64,000 bases of DNA from Pseudomicrostroma phylloplanum (GCA_039545275.1 BCHS01000009.1:558001-622000); one strand, 5' to 3'; counted from the first letter of the stretch, positions 1 to 11,915 are shown. The notes: generated from the sequence alone by a model not told the origin. Program-made: numbers and translations.

Positions 1-1742
1 AACAGATGTCATCGCTGCAATCGAGACCATCTCAGCAGTGCAACGGAAGTCTTGGGATGCTAGCAAGCACTTGGCTGTCATCGGCTCGACTGGCAACTCT
101 GCCATTCTCTCGCCCATGGGTGTAAGACGTCCCCACTCGTCGAGAGCGTCTATCGCGGAGAGGAACTCAAGACCACGCACCATCATGCCGCTCGGCGGAG
201 CCGGTGGCAGGTATTCAAAGTTGGCAAGATTATCGATGCCAAGCGCCTTGAGCCGCAGGATGTAGGGAGTGATGTCTGTCCGTGCCAGCTCCGGCAATGT
301 CGTAAGAGGCAGCGATTTGTGAGCCGACGAAGTGTACAAGCGATAGCACTTGCCGGCTGAGATGCGACCTGCTCGCCCTGCCCTTTGCGTTGCGGAAGCC
401 TGTGAAATGGGAACCGTCGCGAGTATATCCATGCTTGAGATAGGATTGAAGAGACGGGCCTAAGCGGGCGAAGGGACAAGAGGAGGTAAGCATACTGGCA
501 TGACGAGCCACAAAGTCTTAACGCCAGCTCACCTTGACGAAGCCACAGTCAACGACGTACTTGACCCCTTCGATCGTCACGCTTGTCTCAGCGATATTTG
601 TAGCTACTATACACTTTCGCGAGCCCCTTGCTGTCGGTGTAAAGGCGGCGACTTGCTCCTCCGAAGTCAAGCCTGCATGGAGCGGCAGCAGTTCGAGTGG
701 TAACGAGCCATTCGGTAGATCGAGCAATCTATCTGCTATTGTTTGCAGACACCGATCAATCTCTTCTCTGCCGGTCAGGAAGACGAGTATATCCCCTTGA
801 CCCTCATTCAGATGGACGGACCATACAGTGTCCACAGCTGCCTTGACATAGTCACTACACGGCTTCGCGAGGTGCGAGACCTCAACCGGAAAGGTGCGTC
901 CTTCTAGCGAGAGAATTGTAGCTTCTGCCTGCCCTTCGCCTTCAGTGAAGAAGTCGAGCATACTTCGAGCATCGATGGTTGCGCTCGACACAATAATCCT
1001 TAGCTCTGGCCGCTTCCTGCGGATCTTCTTGATCAAGCCGAGTAAGAGATCCGTGTACGCTCCTCTCTCATGAGCCTCGTCGATCATGATGGCGCTGTAC
1101 TTGCTGAGCAACGGATCTCGCATACACTCTCGAAAGAGCATGCCGTCAGTGAGGAACTTGATGCGGGTCCGAAGCGGGTTCGACACCTCCTCAAAGCGGA
1201 TCGAGTAGCCGACCTCATCTCCAAGGACCGAGCCCACCTCTGTTGCTACCCTCGAGGCGACTGAAATAGCGCTGATCCTCCGCGGCTGAGTGATAGCAAT
1301 TTGTTGACCTGCAGAAGCCCAGCCAGCTTCAAGGAGGTACTGAGGGATCTCTGTTGATGACACCGGCTGTGGACTTCAGCTAAGCTCACCTTGATCATCT
1401 TCAATGCTGCGCCGCACTCACGCGTTGTCTTTCCGCAACCCGTCTGTCCTACTACAATAGTGACTGCGAATTTCTCCAAAGCATATAAGATAGCCTCCCT
1501 GTGTTTTGCTATGGGTAGCCGCGCTCTCTGTGCTTGTATGCCCAGATGACCTGCCTGTATCTGCCCAGCAATGGCGGCACCATCGAGGACTTCTTCCGAT
1601 TCAGTCGCTCGGTCGAGGGAGGATCCTGCAGGGTAGGGAAAACGTCTTCGGTTAGCTTCGCACAGCAGAGACATCGCCCAGTCCGTACTGAACGCCACTC
1701 ACCTGGCCTGGCTGTGCCTGGTCTCCAGAAGGTCGTCGCCAT
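1..1742 (-). CDS. DEAH-box RNA helicase, DHX35 type (partial, C-terminus beyond left edge)
   Basis: Four exons are visible: 1742-1703, 1625-1422, 1350-533 and 459-1, with introns of about 71-77 nt. The N-terminus carries the FWRPGT motif typical of DHX35. Helicase motifs follow in order: Walker A GQTGCGKTTQ (split by the second intron), TQPRR, DEAH in IMIDEAHERG, SAT, and QRAGRAGR. The reading frame is still open at base 1, within the helicase-associated region (ending SIAAMTSV), so the winged-helix/OB end lies outside. DHX35 proteins are nuclear ATP-dependent RNA helicases linked to spliceosome function. The start at 1742 is chosen because the family-specific N-terminal motif begins right after it. 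It is divergent from the F-box gene, 252 bp away. Family assignment is strong; the exact orthologue among DEAH helicases is inferred from the N-terminal motif. Confidence 0.9.
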
Positions 1743-1994
1743 CAGCTCCCATTCACCTGAACGCCTGGGATAGTAGAAGAAAGTCGTTCTCGGGAAGGAT
1801 TGAGCAACTGTGCCCTTTCCGCTCCGCCTTTGCTCCACTTCCGGTGAGGCTCGTAGGGACGAGGTCCGTGTCGCTGTATTTCATTCCTGCTCACTCTTGA
1901 CATCAGCACCCACCTTCTCGAGTCGTTGGCACTGGTGGCCCACATATTTGCATCTGTTGGCTTGAGCAGGGCCAGCTGAAGTGCGCTGCTCAAT
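1743..1994. promoter_or_regulatory. Divergent promoter between helicase and F-box genes
   Basis: This 252-bp gap separates two genes that start outward from it, so it should hold both core promoters. No TATA box or other specific site is claimed. The role is inferred from gene arrangement only. Confidence 0.45.
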
Positions 1995-4318
1995 ATGAGC
2001 TCCAATGAGGGTACGCCAGCTTACCCTACCCCAAGCATCACCCCTCCCCTGGGCGAAGACGCATCATCTTCCTCGTCCCATTCTCGGCCATCAGCCTCAC
2101 CCAGCAAGCTGCGCGCAGATGGCACACAATACGATGAGAGGGAACTCGAGGTCTTCAGGAGGGAGTGGCAGGCTGAGGTGCAGCGCAGGAGGGCGGAGCC
2201 GGCCTCACCCCAGGCAGGGCCTTCCAGCCTCCCGCCACTCCGGATACCTACTACAACCGCTAAGGGCAAGGACAAACACAGAGAGAAGCCACGCCTGCCC
2301 AAGGTCAACGGGAACAATGAAGAAGCTCATACTCTTGCAACAGCAGACTTGTCTTCGGACGAAGAAGCTCAGCCCCATTCTCCAAGCCGGACTCGACATC
2401 TGCTCCAGCTAGCAGAAGACCAGCGTCGTGCAGCTCTGCAGGAAGCAGAGGAGCAAGGCGCAACGCTACCACCGCAGGTTCGTAGCCCGCCTCGGCAGAA
2501 GCTGAACCAAGAAGCACCTGCGAATGCCAGTGCCTCTAAGAAAACGCAGATGAAGGCGGCAGTGCAGGCATACGCATTGGGGGCGGAGATGGAGCGCAAG
2601 GGGCAGTTCGACCAGGCTACACATCACTACCGAAGAGCTTTCCGGCTGGACTCGGCCCCAGATAAGCTCTATGAGCGAGCAAAGTCTCTGCTCCGGCAAG
2701 ATGGAAGCAAGTCTGTAGGAGCTTCATGGGACGCCCAATCCGACGCCCTCCTGGCCAGCTCCGAGGTGGGAGATATGATCCAAAGGGCTACAGACTTTGA
2801 CGACTCCCGGGTGATTGCCATAGCGAAGAGGGAGCAGGAAGAGAAGAGCAAAGCAGCTGCAGACGCCAAGCTGCCGCTCAATGGCAAGCAAAGTGAAGCC
2901 ATACGCACTGCTGAGGATGACGAGGGGCCGCCTGCGCTCGAAGAAGATGATCAGCTGGAGGCTATCATCGCTAAATCGAGCACGGCAGTGGAAGGACGGG
3001 ATCTTTCGCAGATCTCCTTTACTGGTCGGCCATCGCCAGTCAAGCTCTCGCAAAGACACAAGGCGCCGGAAGCAGATGCCGATTTGGCCGTCAGCGAGGT
3101 TGCAGAGAAGCTGGACAAGGCGCGTCTGAACGGTGAAGAAGGCGGAGAAGGGCCACCGCCTCTGATAGCCAGGCTCCCTGATGAAATTCTGGCTTACATC
3201 TGCAGGCTTGTGGTGGAGCCCAGAGGGCAGCGTGGGACTAAGATCCGACCGCCTCGGGTCGAGGGCGTGCAGGACAAGCACGGAAATCAGGTCGCGGCGG
3301 CCAAGGGGGACGATAAAGCAGGCAACGACAAGGAGAAGGCCCCTCCGTCAGGCAACGACACCACGACTGCCCGACCTGCAAAAGGTCCGACTGGGGTGGG
3401 CGTGATTCTGGCTGGCGCCGATTGGCAAAGTCTAGAGATGTTGGCCAGAGTCTCCTGGAAGTGGCGTCTAGCATCGAGGATCAAGGGCATCTGGAGGTGA
3501 GTGCGGCGTCGAAATGATCGGGCGGAGTCGGTAGACCCTCGTTCTACACTGAGCTGACCTCCCTCTTTTGCCCTTCTACTGTCAGACTGATCATCAGCGA
3601 GACGTACCACACCCCTCAACTTGCCCTTCCACTTCCCCTACCCAGCCTCTCCAACCCACGCCTACTGTTCATCCACCACCCGCGCATCCGCGAGACGGGC
3701 TGCTACATTGCCGCCTGCCACTACTCTCGTCCAGGTCTGAGCGTAGACAATCCCTGGGTGCGCGTCTTCCACACTGTGGAATTCTACCGCTCGATTAGGT
3801 TCTTGCCTGATGGAAAGGCGCTGACGTTTCTGACGACCGACCCGCCTAGGGAGACGGTGGGGAGGATGTATGCTGGCAATGGAGACAAGGGGTTTGCGGT
3901 GGGCAGGTGGAGGGTGGAGATGTCTGAGGGTAATGAGGAGTCGCAGAGGGGAAGCTTAGGAGAGGAGCTCGACGGGGAAAAGGAGAAGAAACGCAGGCGA
4001 GGTGGGGCCAGAGTGATCATCGAAGACCTCAAAGGTGAGTGTGCGAAATGAGGAACAGAAGACGAAAGGCAAACCTCGCTGAGACTGCCCTCCTCCCCCA
4101 TCCCCCTGGTCGCTCTGTGTATCTCCAAAGATCGCAACATGGCGAAATACGCCTTCCGCATCGTCCTCTCCCTGCGTTCCACCAGTCGCGGTAAATGGAA
4201 CAAGATGGAGATGCTAGAGTACTGCTCCATCAACCTCGCGACGGGAGAGGTGCTACCGCTGCCGCAGAAGCACGATCGGCCGTTTCACTTTTCCACTGTG
4301 CGGTCCTACGGGGTGTAG
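1995..4318 (+). CDS. F-box protein, FBXO9/Hrt3/Pof7 type
   Basis: Exons are 1995-3496, 3586-4034 and 4131-4318, giving 712 residues. The first ~180 residues are polar and low-complexity. A TPR/MIT-like helical repeat follows (around residues 190-225, containing MERKGQFDQATHHYRRAF), then an F-box near residue 390 (LPDEILAYICRLVVE), interrupted by a charged insertion before WQSLEMLARVSWKWR. The C-terminal FBXO9/Hrt3 domain includes EFYRSIRFLPDG, RGKWNKMEMLEY and a terminal HFSTVRSYGV. This TPR plus F-box plus C-terminal beta-rich order is the family signature. Such proteins are substrate receptors of SCF ubiquitin ligases; the substrate here is unknown. Start is the first ATG after the divergent promoter. 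Splice sites restore one frame across all three exons. Confidence 0.88.
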
Positions 4319-5001
4319 TCGTGGCTGTAGTTGTCGCTGTAGCTGTAGACGGAAATGCACGCTTGCCCTTCCAGTGAATGTCTTTGCTGCCGTAGGATGA
4401 GTGAAGTGATGACCCTTGTCTACATCCCTTGTCCGCCTCTTTTGCTGATCTAAGCGAGCGAAGGAGCCCCCTCAGTCTAGTCCAAAAAGTTAAAGGCCGA
4501 TGGAGCCAAGGCGGGGCGGGAGTGGCTTGCCGTCCGCCAAAGTGGCGCGCCTAGACTCGGCTCGGCTCGGCTCAAGTCAGTGACCGGAAAGGAGTCGAAA
4601 GTGGCGGGGAACAGGAACAGGCGGATGAGCGGACGGCAGTGAGATTTCGACAAGACTCAAGGCACGGCGGGCACAGACAGCCGAGATCAGATGCACACAC
4701 ACACACAGAGGAGCATATACACACACACAATCAACTCACAACTAACCATCCTTCACCTTTCATCCTCACATCTGTTCCCATCCCATCACTCACCGCCATC
4801 GTCGTACCATCACAGTCATCAATCACTGCGATTACAACCCCTGTTCCTCTGTCCCACCCCTCAACCCTCGTCAGACTCCTTGTAGCAGTCCACATCTCCA
4901 CTCAGGCCTGGGCCTAGGCCATAGAGGGCCCGCCACTGGGGTTCATACCAACCCCTCCACCACAACACTACCTGGTCTACCCTCCCCCCTTCGCATCCAC
5001 C
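4319..5001. other. Intergenic, 683 bp
   Basis: It holds the 3' end of the F-box transcript, starting with short repeats of GCTGTAG-like units (about 4316-4350), and then the promoter and leader of the hydroxylase gene. The leader has CA tracts around 4691-4730 and a long pyrimidine-rich stretch up to the ATG. No gene was recognised. Confidence 0.6.
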
Positions 5002-6463
5002 ATGACCAGCAACCTCACACTCAAGGCCGCCTCTCTCCTCGGCGTCTCTCCCCTCTCCCTCACAAACATCGACTACTCCCCCTCAGCCTCAGAGTCATGG
5101 AAACCCTTCTACTACTACCCGCACGAGACTCTCCTTCCCCTCCTCTCCGACAAGTACCTCTCCCTCGTCGGCCCAGTAGCAATCTACTGGCTCATCTCCC
5201 TCTGGTTCACCTTCCTCGATCATGCCCAGATTCCCTTCTTTGAAAAGTACCGTCTGCATGAGCCAGAGGAGGTGAGGAAGAGGAACAAGGTGCCTGCTTC
5301 GAGGGTCGTGGCGATGGTACTGCTGCAGCAGCTCGTGCAGACGGCAGTGGGTGCTTTTGTACTCGAGGACGATGAGGCGGCTCGTAGGCAGGTGTTTGCT
5401 GATCATCAAGAAGGGATGAGGAAGGTCGGGGTGTACCTGGCTAGGGTCGTGTGCGGGACGGTTGGGTACAAGGCTGGATTGAGGATACTGGATGGAGGGG
5501 TGGGGGTGCAGGCTGTACAGTGGCTGTACTGGTGGGGACTACCCATTGTGCAGTTCTGGTGGGCTTTGTGAGTACAGCAGCTATACAGCGACGACGCAAC
5601 AACGATGACGATAGAAGGCTCGTGCTGACATCCGCTGCCCCTGTCTCCACCGCTCCACCTCTAACAGCTTCGTGATGGATGCCTGGCAATACGCCCTGCA
5701 TCGAGCCTTCCACGAGTCTCGCTTCCTCTACAGGCACTTCCACTCTCACCACCACCGCCTCTACGTCCCCTACGCATTCGGCGCCCTCTACAACCACCCT
5801 CTGGAAGGGCTCCTCCTAGACTCAGCAGGCGGAGCCCTCTCGCACGCCCTAGCACTAATGACCATCCGCCAAGGGATCCTCCTCTTCACCTTTTCCACCC
5901 TCAAGACCGTCTGCGACCACGGCGGGTACGCATTCCCCTGGTGGCTAGACCCCCTCCACCTCGTTTTCCCCAATTGCGCAGAGTATCACGATGTCCACCA
6001 TCAGATGCAAGGACTCAGGTTCAACTACTCGCAACCGTTCTTTGTACACTTTGATGTACTCTTTGGAACGAGGATTGGAGTGGAGAAGTTTGATAAGATG
6101 AAGGCGGCTAGTAGGAAGATAAGGGATGAGATTAGGGAGTCCAGGGCGGGTAGCAGCAGCAACAGCAAGAGTAGCGGTAGCGGGAAGGAGGGCGGCAGCG
6201 AGGAGAAGCAGCCCATCATCAACGGCTCCGCCATCACCACGCTACGCACAACAGACGCAGAACGTTCCGAGCTACGGCGGAGGACCGGCGCCTCCGCAGG
6301 CACTAGCACAGACACCGATAGTAGCAAGACTAATGGCGGAGTCGGCTCCCTCCTGCAAGACCCGGCAGAGAAATCTGCAGAGGACATTATCGGCGGCGAG
6401 GAGAATCCATTTGTCACTACCACGATGGAGAGCTATCGAGAAAAGGCTGGGAATAGGACTTGA
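5002..6463 (+). CDS. SUR2: Sphinganine C4-monooxygenase (Sur2-type hydroxylase)
   Basis: Two exons, 5002-5567 and 5668-6463, encode 453 residues. Hydrophobic segments occur near residues 50-75 and 130-195. The fatty-acid hydroxylase histidine clusters are present: HRAFH, HSHHH and HDVHH, with the Sur2-like context FFVMDAWQYALHRAFH at the splice junction. These residues bind the di-iron centre. Sur2 is an ER membrane enzyme that hydroxylates C4 of sphinganine or dihydroceramide to make phytosphingosine. The last ~120 residues are a Ser/Lys/Glu-rich cytosolic tail not needed for the catalytic fold and longer than in yeast Sur2. The gene sits about 4 kb from an Isc1-type sphingolipid hydrolase. 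Superfamily assignment is certain; choice of Sur2 over another sterol-desaturase-like enzyme rests on overall pattern. Confidence 0.85.
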
Positions 6464-6810
6464 TCAGTAAGAAGGAGGAGGGGATGCAGCAGCAGCAGTA
6501 GGAGGAGACAACAGAAAGAGGTGGAGGGTGAAGGGAGGAGAACGAGAATGAGGAAGAGGAGGAGGAGCGACTCTTTTACCAGTACCCCAAGTTATACCGC
6601 TTAATCGTCATTCATCTGTTCATGCAATCAGCTATCATTCCGCGAACGTAATGAATTGTATTGCGTCGGATAGTCTAGTGAGTCGCCTCGCAGCATAGTC
6701 TACCACATCGCCATCACCATCAACAGGGAAAGTCTATGTGCGCAACACAACTTTTTGCAAGGGACAGCAAAGTCTCCGTTTGTACCTCGCCGTTGCCCCT
6801 CTTCCGCCTT
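6464..6810. other. Convergent 3' region, 347 bp
   Basis: This lies between the ends of two convergent genes. It begins purine-rich (AGG/GAG repeats, about 6470-6560) and is otherwise unremarkable. It presumably holds both 3' UTRs. No gene was seen. Confidence 0.6.
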
Positions 6811-9800
6811 CTACTCAACCCTAACGTACGTCTCGGTAAAAACACCAATATTTCCCAAATCCACCGGGGAAACCTTCCCTCCACCTCCTCCGCTACCACC
6901 GCTTCTCGCTCCACCTCCTCCGCTACCGCTACCGCTGCCGCTATCGCCGGAAGCTATGCCCAGACTGCGACCTGAACCGATAGAGAGGGGACGAGCCTTC
7001 TGTCCGTGTCCCTTCCCCTGTCCTTGTGCGTGCCCGAAGCTGAACCCAAAGCCAGACCTGGAGCCGTTGTGCCCGGCGCTGGAGTTAGAGGGAGAGCTGG
7101 GGCTGGAGCTCGCGCCTGGACTGGGTAGTAGGCCACGCCCGTGACCGTGGCCGTGACCGTGGCCGTGGCTAGGCGTGTGCTGAGCATGGTATTGCTCGTA
7201 GTGCTCCTGCCCCTGCCCGTTACGTTGGGCTTGGCGTTGCACATACTGCTGCTGCGCCGCAAACCCAGACTGGCCAGCGGCAGAAGGAAGGGGAGCAGCA
7301 GGCGCGGACCTCGGAGCGCGGGAGGAGAACGTTGCAGGTAAAGGCGCGAGGGAGAGGGCAGAGGGAGAGGCGCTCCCGCTTCGTAGCTGCGGTTGCTGGT
7401 ACTGGTGATCATGTCGCTCCTGCCGTCGTTCCTGACGTTGCTGATGGACTTGTTGCTGCTGCTGCTGGTCCCCCTGAGGACTAGCCGCCCTCCTCCGCGG
7501 CGGTATCACCGGAACTGCTCCCATTCCTATCCTCGCGCCCAGCGCCGGCTCAGAAGCAGCCGAGGCGGTACGCCCATGGGATCCCCCAGACCCATCGACT
7601 GCATCTCCAATGGTCGCAGGAAGAGCAGGGGCAAGGACGTAGCAGGACTCCCTCTGATTTGCTCCTTCCTGCAGATGCTTCTCGTGCTCGTCCTTCTTTG
7701 CGGGTGAGGACGAGGGAGGGTGCTGCTGGAAGCGAAGCGAGGGGTTCCGCCGGGCGAGAGGGACGACACTGGCGGAAGCATTTGCTGTATCGCTTTTGCA
7801 CCAGGTGGAGGACGGCTGCGATGCCTGCCTGAGGTGCGGGACATGCTGCGATGCGCTCCTCACCAGTGCTGGCGATTTGGGCATAGAGGAGCTGACGGTG
7901 ACGCCGTCGGAGTACTGCCGGAGTAGGATCGGGCGTGCGATTCGCTGCTGCTGCTGCTGCTGCTGCTGTTTGGTGACGAGAGCCAAGTCGCGAGTACGGA
8001 CTGGCGAAGGAGATATGCTACGAGATTGCGGCGCCGTCTCTCCCGGGTCCAGCTCCTCTGTGTGCTCGATCTCTTCGTACCCCTCGAGGGCTGTCACTGG
8101 CCGTGCATAGCCCCAGCCCTCTGTAGTCGATGCGAGGGAAGGCGTCGACGAGTCTCTCGGATTGCCAGTCAGCGGTAGACGCTGTTGATACGCACTGCTC
8201 TCGCTGCTGCTACTTTGAAATCTCTTCTCTTGCAAGGGCTGATCTGTGGTCAACTCCTGCTCGATCGAGGCCCTAGAGTATGTGCTCGGCGAGTCGAGAG
8301 GATGAGCAAGGAGGCTCTGCCGGCGTTGCGCGACGTTCAGAGATGCGTGTTCGTCCTTTGCTTCAGACATGCCAGTCGAAGGAGGACTGTGACTGGGTAT
8401 CGCAGCCGAAGTAAGCTCACCAGTGAGATTTGCTTGTCGACGACTGTAGACAACGCCGGTGTCCTCAGGGCTGGGGGACGCCCACGTGTGGGCTTGTTTC
8501 AGGTTCACGCCCGATGTCACGCCCAGGGTCTGCAAACGATCATGTCTGCCGTACGAGTGGAGTCCCATGGTTTGCACCCCATCGTGGAAGTCCAAGGCAG
8601 AGAGGTCGTTTCTCTCTCCCATCTGTCTTTCTTTTGCGGCTGAGCCAAAGTCACTGGCCTCATTGGGCGAGCCTGAATTGCCAGGTGGCAACCGAGTGAC
8701 GGGGTCATGCAAGTCCCGATGCAGGTCATTGTCGAAGCCGATGACGAAGCGTGGTGCGGTCGCTTCACCCTTCTTCGCATGCGAGGCTTGAATCTCTGGC
8801 CAGAAGGAGGAGAAGCAGGCGGCGATGATGATGGACCACCCGTATAGATTTGCCACGTATAGTCGGACAGCGATTGAGCCCTGGTTGTTGAAGAGAAGGA
8901 CAGCCATAGTGACGGCAAAGGCAATGGGTGGGACCTGCGGAGAGGACATCAATCTTATTAGCGCTCGAGGTCACCATCAACGAGCAGCAACGTCGTTTCT
9001 CCACTCACAGCAGCTGCAGCAGACGTCCACAGTGCCGTACGTAGGTACTTGTAGATTCGACTTGGCCCCTTCTTGCTCTTGTTGCCACGAGCGCGAAGCG
9101 ACATGCGATGAAGCTTGCAACAGATGAAGATCGTGCACAAGGCCGGGTCCACTGCGTTGAGGATCCAGCAGATAGTCCAGGCAAACGGAGACGTCATGTC
9201 CCGTGCCTTCCACATCTGCAGAGCTTTGATCCGAGAGATGGTCTGCAATCCCAGACGAGCAAACTTGAGGAGGACGGCACCGTAATGACCAATAAGCCTT
9301 TCCTGAAGAGCTTTGGGTCCTCTCGTGGATAGAAGAGCATGATGCGGAAGATCATCGTCGTGTCTGCCAAGATGGGTACCACTGGACCGTGACAGAGCAG
9401 AGCAGAGCAGCGAAGTGTTAGTCGTCTCTGCCAATTCTGAATCTCCTTTTCGACTGGCACTCACGACCAAGCAAAGCCAGCGATATCGTCATCATCTTCG
9501 TCGACCAAACCTCCTTGATCATCTTGGGATCATTCAGCAGATTATGCTGATGCGAGATGACGGCCATAAGCGTACTAGCCGCACCCGACATAATAGCGAT
9601 GAGGAGCAGAAAGAAGATAGGACTTCGCAGCAGCCTGCTGGACTTCATTAGGATCGCCATGGAGATGAAGCACATCGTCGAGAGGAAGAATCCGGCAGAG
9701 TGGAAGAAGCCTAGACTCATGAGGAAGGCTAGACTAGCCTTTTCTTGCTTGACTTCCTCGGTCGAATAGCAGAGCACCTGCACCGTCGTCATCACCGCAT

Positions 9801-9825
9801 CACCAGAAAGTGGTGTCGCTGCCAT
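6811..9825 (-). CDS. Multi-pass membrane protein of unknown function, with frame break
   Basis: Readable coding parts run 9825-9465, 9381 to about 9009 (frame changes near 9273-9282) and 8934-6811, giving roughly 940-950 residues. The N-terminal third has about six or seven hydrophobic helices (LMSLGFFHSAGFFLSTMCFI, SPIFFLLLIAIMSG, FAWTICWILNAVDPALCTIF, VPPIAFAVTMAVLLF and a last one with LYGWSIIIAACFSSFW). The remaining two thirds are a polar cytosolic tail rich in Ser, Pro and Gln, with a poly-Gln run, a Gly-His repeat and a Ser-Gly-rich C-terminus. No catalytic motif or named family was recognised; it resembles uncharacterised fungal membrane proteins with a DTTMIFRIMLFYP-like loop. The frame change falls inside a helix (see findings), so this is either a sequence indel, an odd tiny intron or a damaged gene. 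Confidence 0.6.
7938..7971. repeat. CAG/CTG trinucleotide run coding poly-Gln
   Basis: The plus strand reads about eight GCTGCT-type triplets; on the minus strand this is a run of Gln codons in the cytosolic tail of the membrane protein. Length is likely to vary between strains. Confidence 0.8.
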
Positions 9826-10159
9826 TATGTAGGGCGATTAACAAGAGAGAGAATTGGAAGGGGAAAGACGCGATAGTGTGGGCATATGCGATTAGGACGA
9901 TGCAGTGAATGTAGGCCCTGGTAGGCGTGGCGATATGAACAGTTGGGATGAGAAGCCTTGAGACTTCTCAGCCGTACTTGAGACGAAGGCGATGACGATG
10001 AAGAGGATGAGAGTTCGGGGTGAGCTTGAGAGTCCGGAGGTATTTGGCTCCGAAGGGGTTCCCGGCGATCAGGTACCTCCTCTTCATCATCACCCGCCCA
10101 TTAACACCATTGCTCCGCCCTGACTCAGGGCGCCCGAATAAGGGCAGGGGGCAGCGGCA
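9826..10159. other. Intergenic, 334 bp, tandem minus-strand genes
   Basis: It should contain the promoter of the membrane protein gene and the 3' end of the Isc1-type gene. No distinct structure was seen. Confidence 0.5.
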
Positions 10160-11915
10160 TCAGATGAGGGACTCTGCCTCCGCCGCCGAACGATGCGAGC
10201 GCTGCTCTCGGGAGGATCGTCTGGCTCTGGTAGGCGAACCACGTTCATGGCTCTGGCCATTGGTATGAGTGGGCGATTGTCTCCGGGACAGGTGGGAAAG
10301 ATCCAATTCCATAGACTCAATGGCAGTCCTCAGAGCGCCTGTGTTGGGATGGTCGGAATCGTCTCATGTCAGCCCATCTCCTCAGACTTGTAGCAGCACC
10401 ATTGTCTTCCCTCGTACTGTACTCACGCTTCTCCCATTCACCCCAAATGATGCCGGAGTACAGCAGTGTCGTCCCACCCCAACCCGCAGCAATAGCAAGA
10501 ACAATCGCCCCAGCGGCGAAGAGATTGTATCCGCGGTATCCCAAGAACGGCGTAGCAATAGCCAAACTGAGGGCAGCGGTCACGCAGCCACTAAAGCCCA
10601 GAAGGTGGGAGCGCTGCGTCTTGTTCGAGTGGTGCATGTAAGCGCCCAAGGCCGATACGGCGCTGTTGAGTGTAGAAGTCAGGTCGCGGTCCGCAAGGGT
10701 GTTGAGAGCAGTGTCTTTCGTTGCTTGTCCGCTGGAACGAGGAAGGATCTCGAATGTGGCCTCGACGCCAAAATGATCAGTACAGCTCATATCCGAGCCG
10801 GGAACCCTCTCGGTAAAGCAGACCCTGCAGTCCAAGGGCTTTAGACGGCCTTGGTCTGTGGGTCTCGCTGCTGGATCTTGTCCCTCCGAGCCTGCAGCGT
10901 ATGGCCCTCTGTAGAAGATGTAGTCCAGTCTCTTTCCTGCTGCCGCTCTAGCTCTCCCATCGAGTGGCTTCCCCTCTGTCCAGCTATTCAGCGGTGAATC
11001 ACAAGTCACCCCGAGCTTAGCAATAGCGAGGTGTGGATCGGGTATGGTACTGCCAGAAGCGGTCTGACCGGGGAGTGTGACGGCATTCGGCGGCAAAGAG
11101 GGATGAGTGCTGAGAAAGGCATCCGATAGACTTCCTAGGTTTCGCAGAATTGCAATGGGGAGAGACGGGGGCGTCGAGTTGAAGTCTCCGACCTGATAGC
11201 GTGTGACGCGAGGAGAAAGCATTGAGAACAGATTAAAACAGCGTGACGCTCCCCCTGCAATTGTACTCACTGCAATGGCGTGTCTACCCTTCTCAGCGCT
11301 GTTCTGTACCAGCTTGGATAGCTCCCAAGCTTGCATGAGTCTATGAGCCCTGAGCATCTCTGGTCCGTCTTCCCCTCCCGCTGCCACTGTATGTGTATTG
11401 AATACGTCCACCAGTAGTCCATCCCCTAGATCAATGGAGACCGATCCCGCCGCTTTTCCAACAAACCAGTCCCCCTGTCCAACATTCAGCGGTAGACCAT
11501 TGAGGGTATAAGGCTGTGTGTGAGTCGCAAAGATGGGCAAGCGCGACAGGATTGCCAGTCCGGAACCAAAGGCTCCACTGTAAAAGAACTTGGAATAAGG
11601 CAGTCTCTCAGCACACCTTGAGCGGACGAACCGCCAGTCGTCGCTCTCTACCCAGATTTCCTGGAGGGCGACGATGTCCCAGTCCCCCTCGGCAAGGCGC
11701 TCGGCGATGTAGCGGATACGGAACTGGCGCGCCTTGGAGATGTAGGCGAGACCCCAGACGTTGAGAGTGAGGACTTTGAGGGTGGACGGCGGCGAAGGGG
11801 ATGAGGAAGAGGACGGAAATGACATGCTGAGCTGCGTTGGAGAGGAGAGTGATGGTCGAGGTCGCAGTGGGGAGTAGAGGCAGCTTCGCAAATGGCAGGC
11901 AACGAGGACAGACAT
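10160..11915 (-). CDS. ISC1: Inositol phosphosphingolipid phospholipase C (Isc1/neutral sphingomyelinase type)
   Basis: Exons 11915-11271, 11192-10427 and 10338-10160 give 529 residues, or 499 if the second in-frame ATG at 11825 is used. The endonuclease/exonuclease/phosphatase fold is clear: LKVLTLNVWGLAYISK, ALQEIWVES (metal-binding Glu), FNTHTVAAGG, GDFNSTP at the first splice junction, and CTDHFGVEA with the catalytic Asp-His. Two hydrophobic segments near the C-terminus (SLAIATPFLGYRGYNLFAAG and AIVLAIAAGWGGTTLLYSG) match the membrane anchor of yeast Isc1, which is 477 residues long. The enzyme cleaves inositol phosphosphingolipids to ceramides on ER and mitochondrial membranes. The last exon adds a Ser/Arg-rich tail. 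The first intron is stop-free and a multiple of three. Both candidate start codons have A at -3, so the start is undecided. Confidence 0.88.

Noticed and set aside
6755..7144. Plus-strand Pro/Leu-rich open frame opposite the membrane protein tail
   Set aside because: It is antisense to a compositionally biased coding exon and shows no conserved features.
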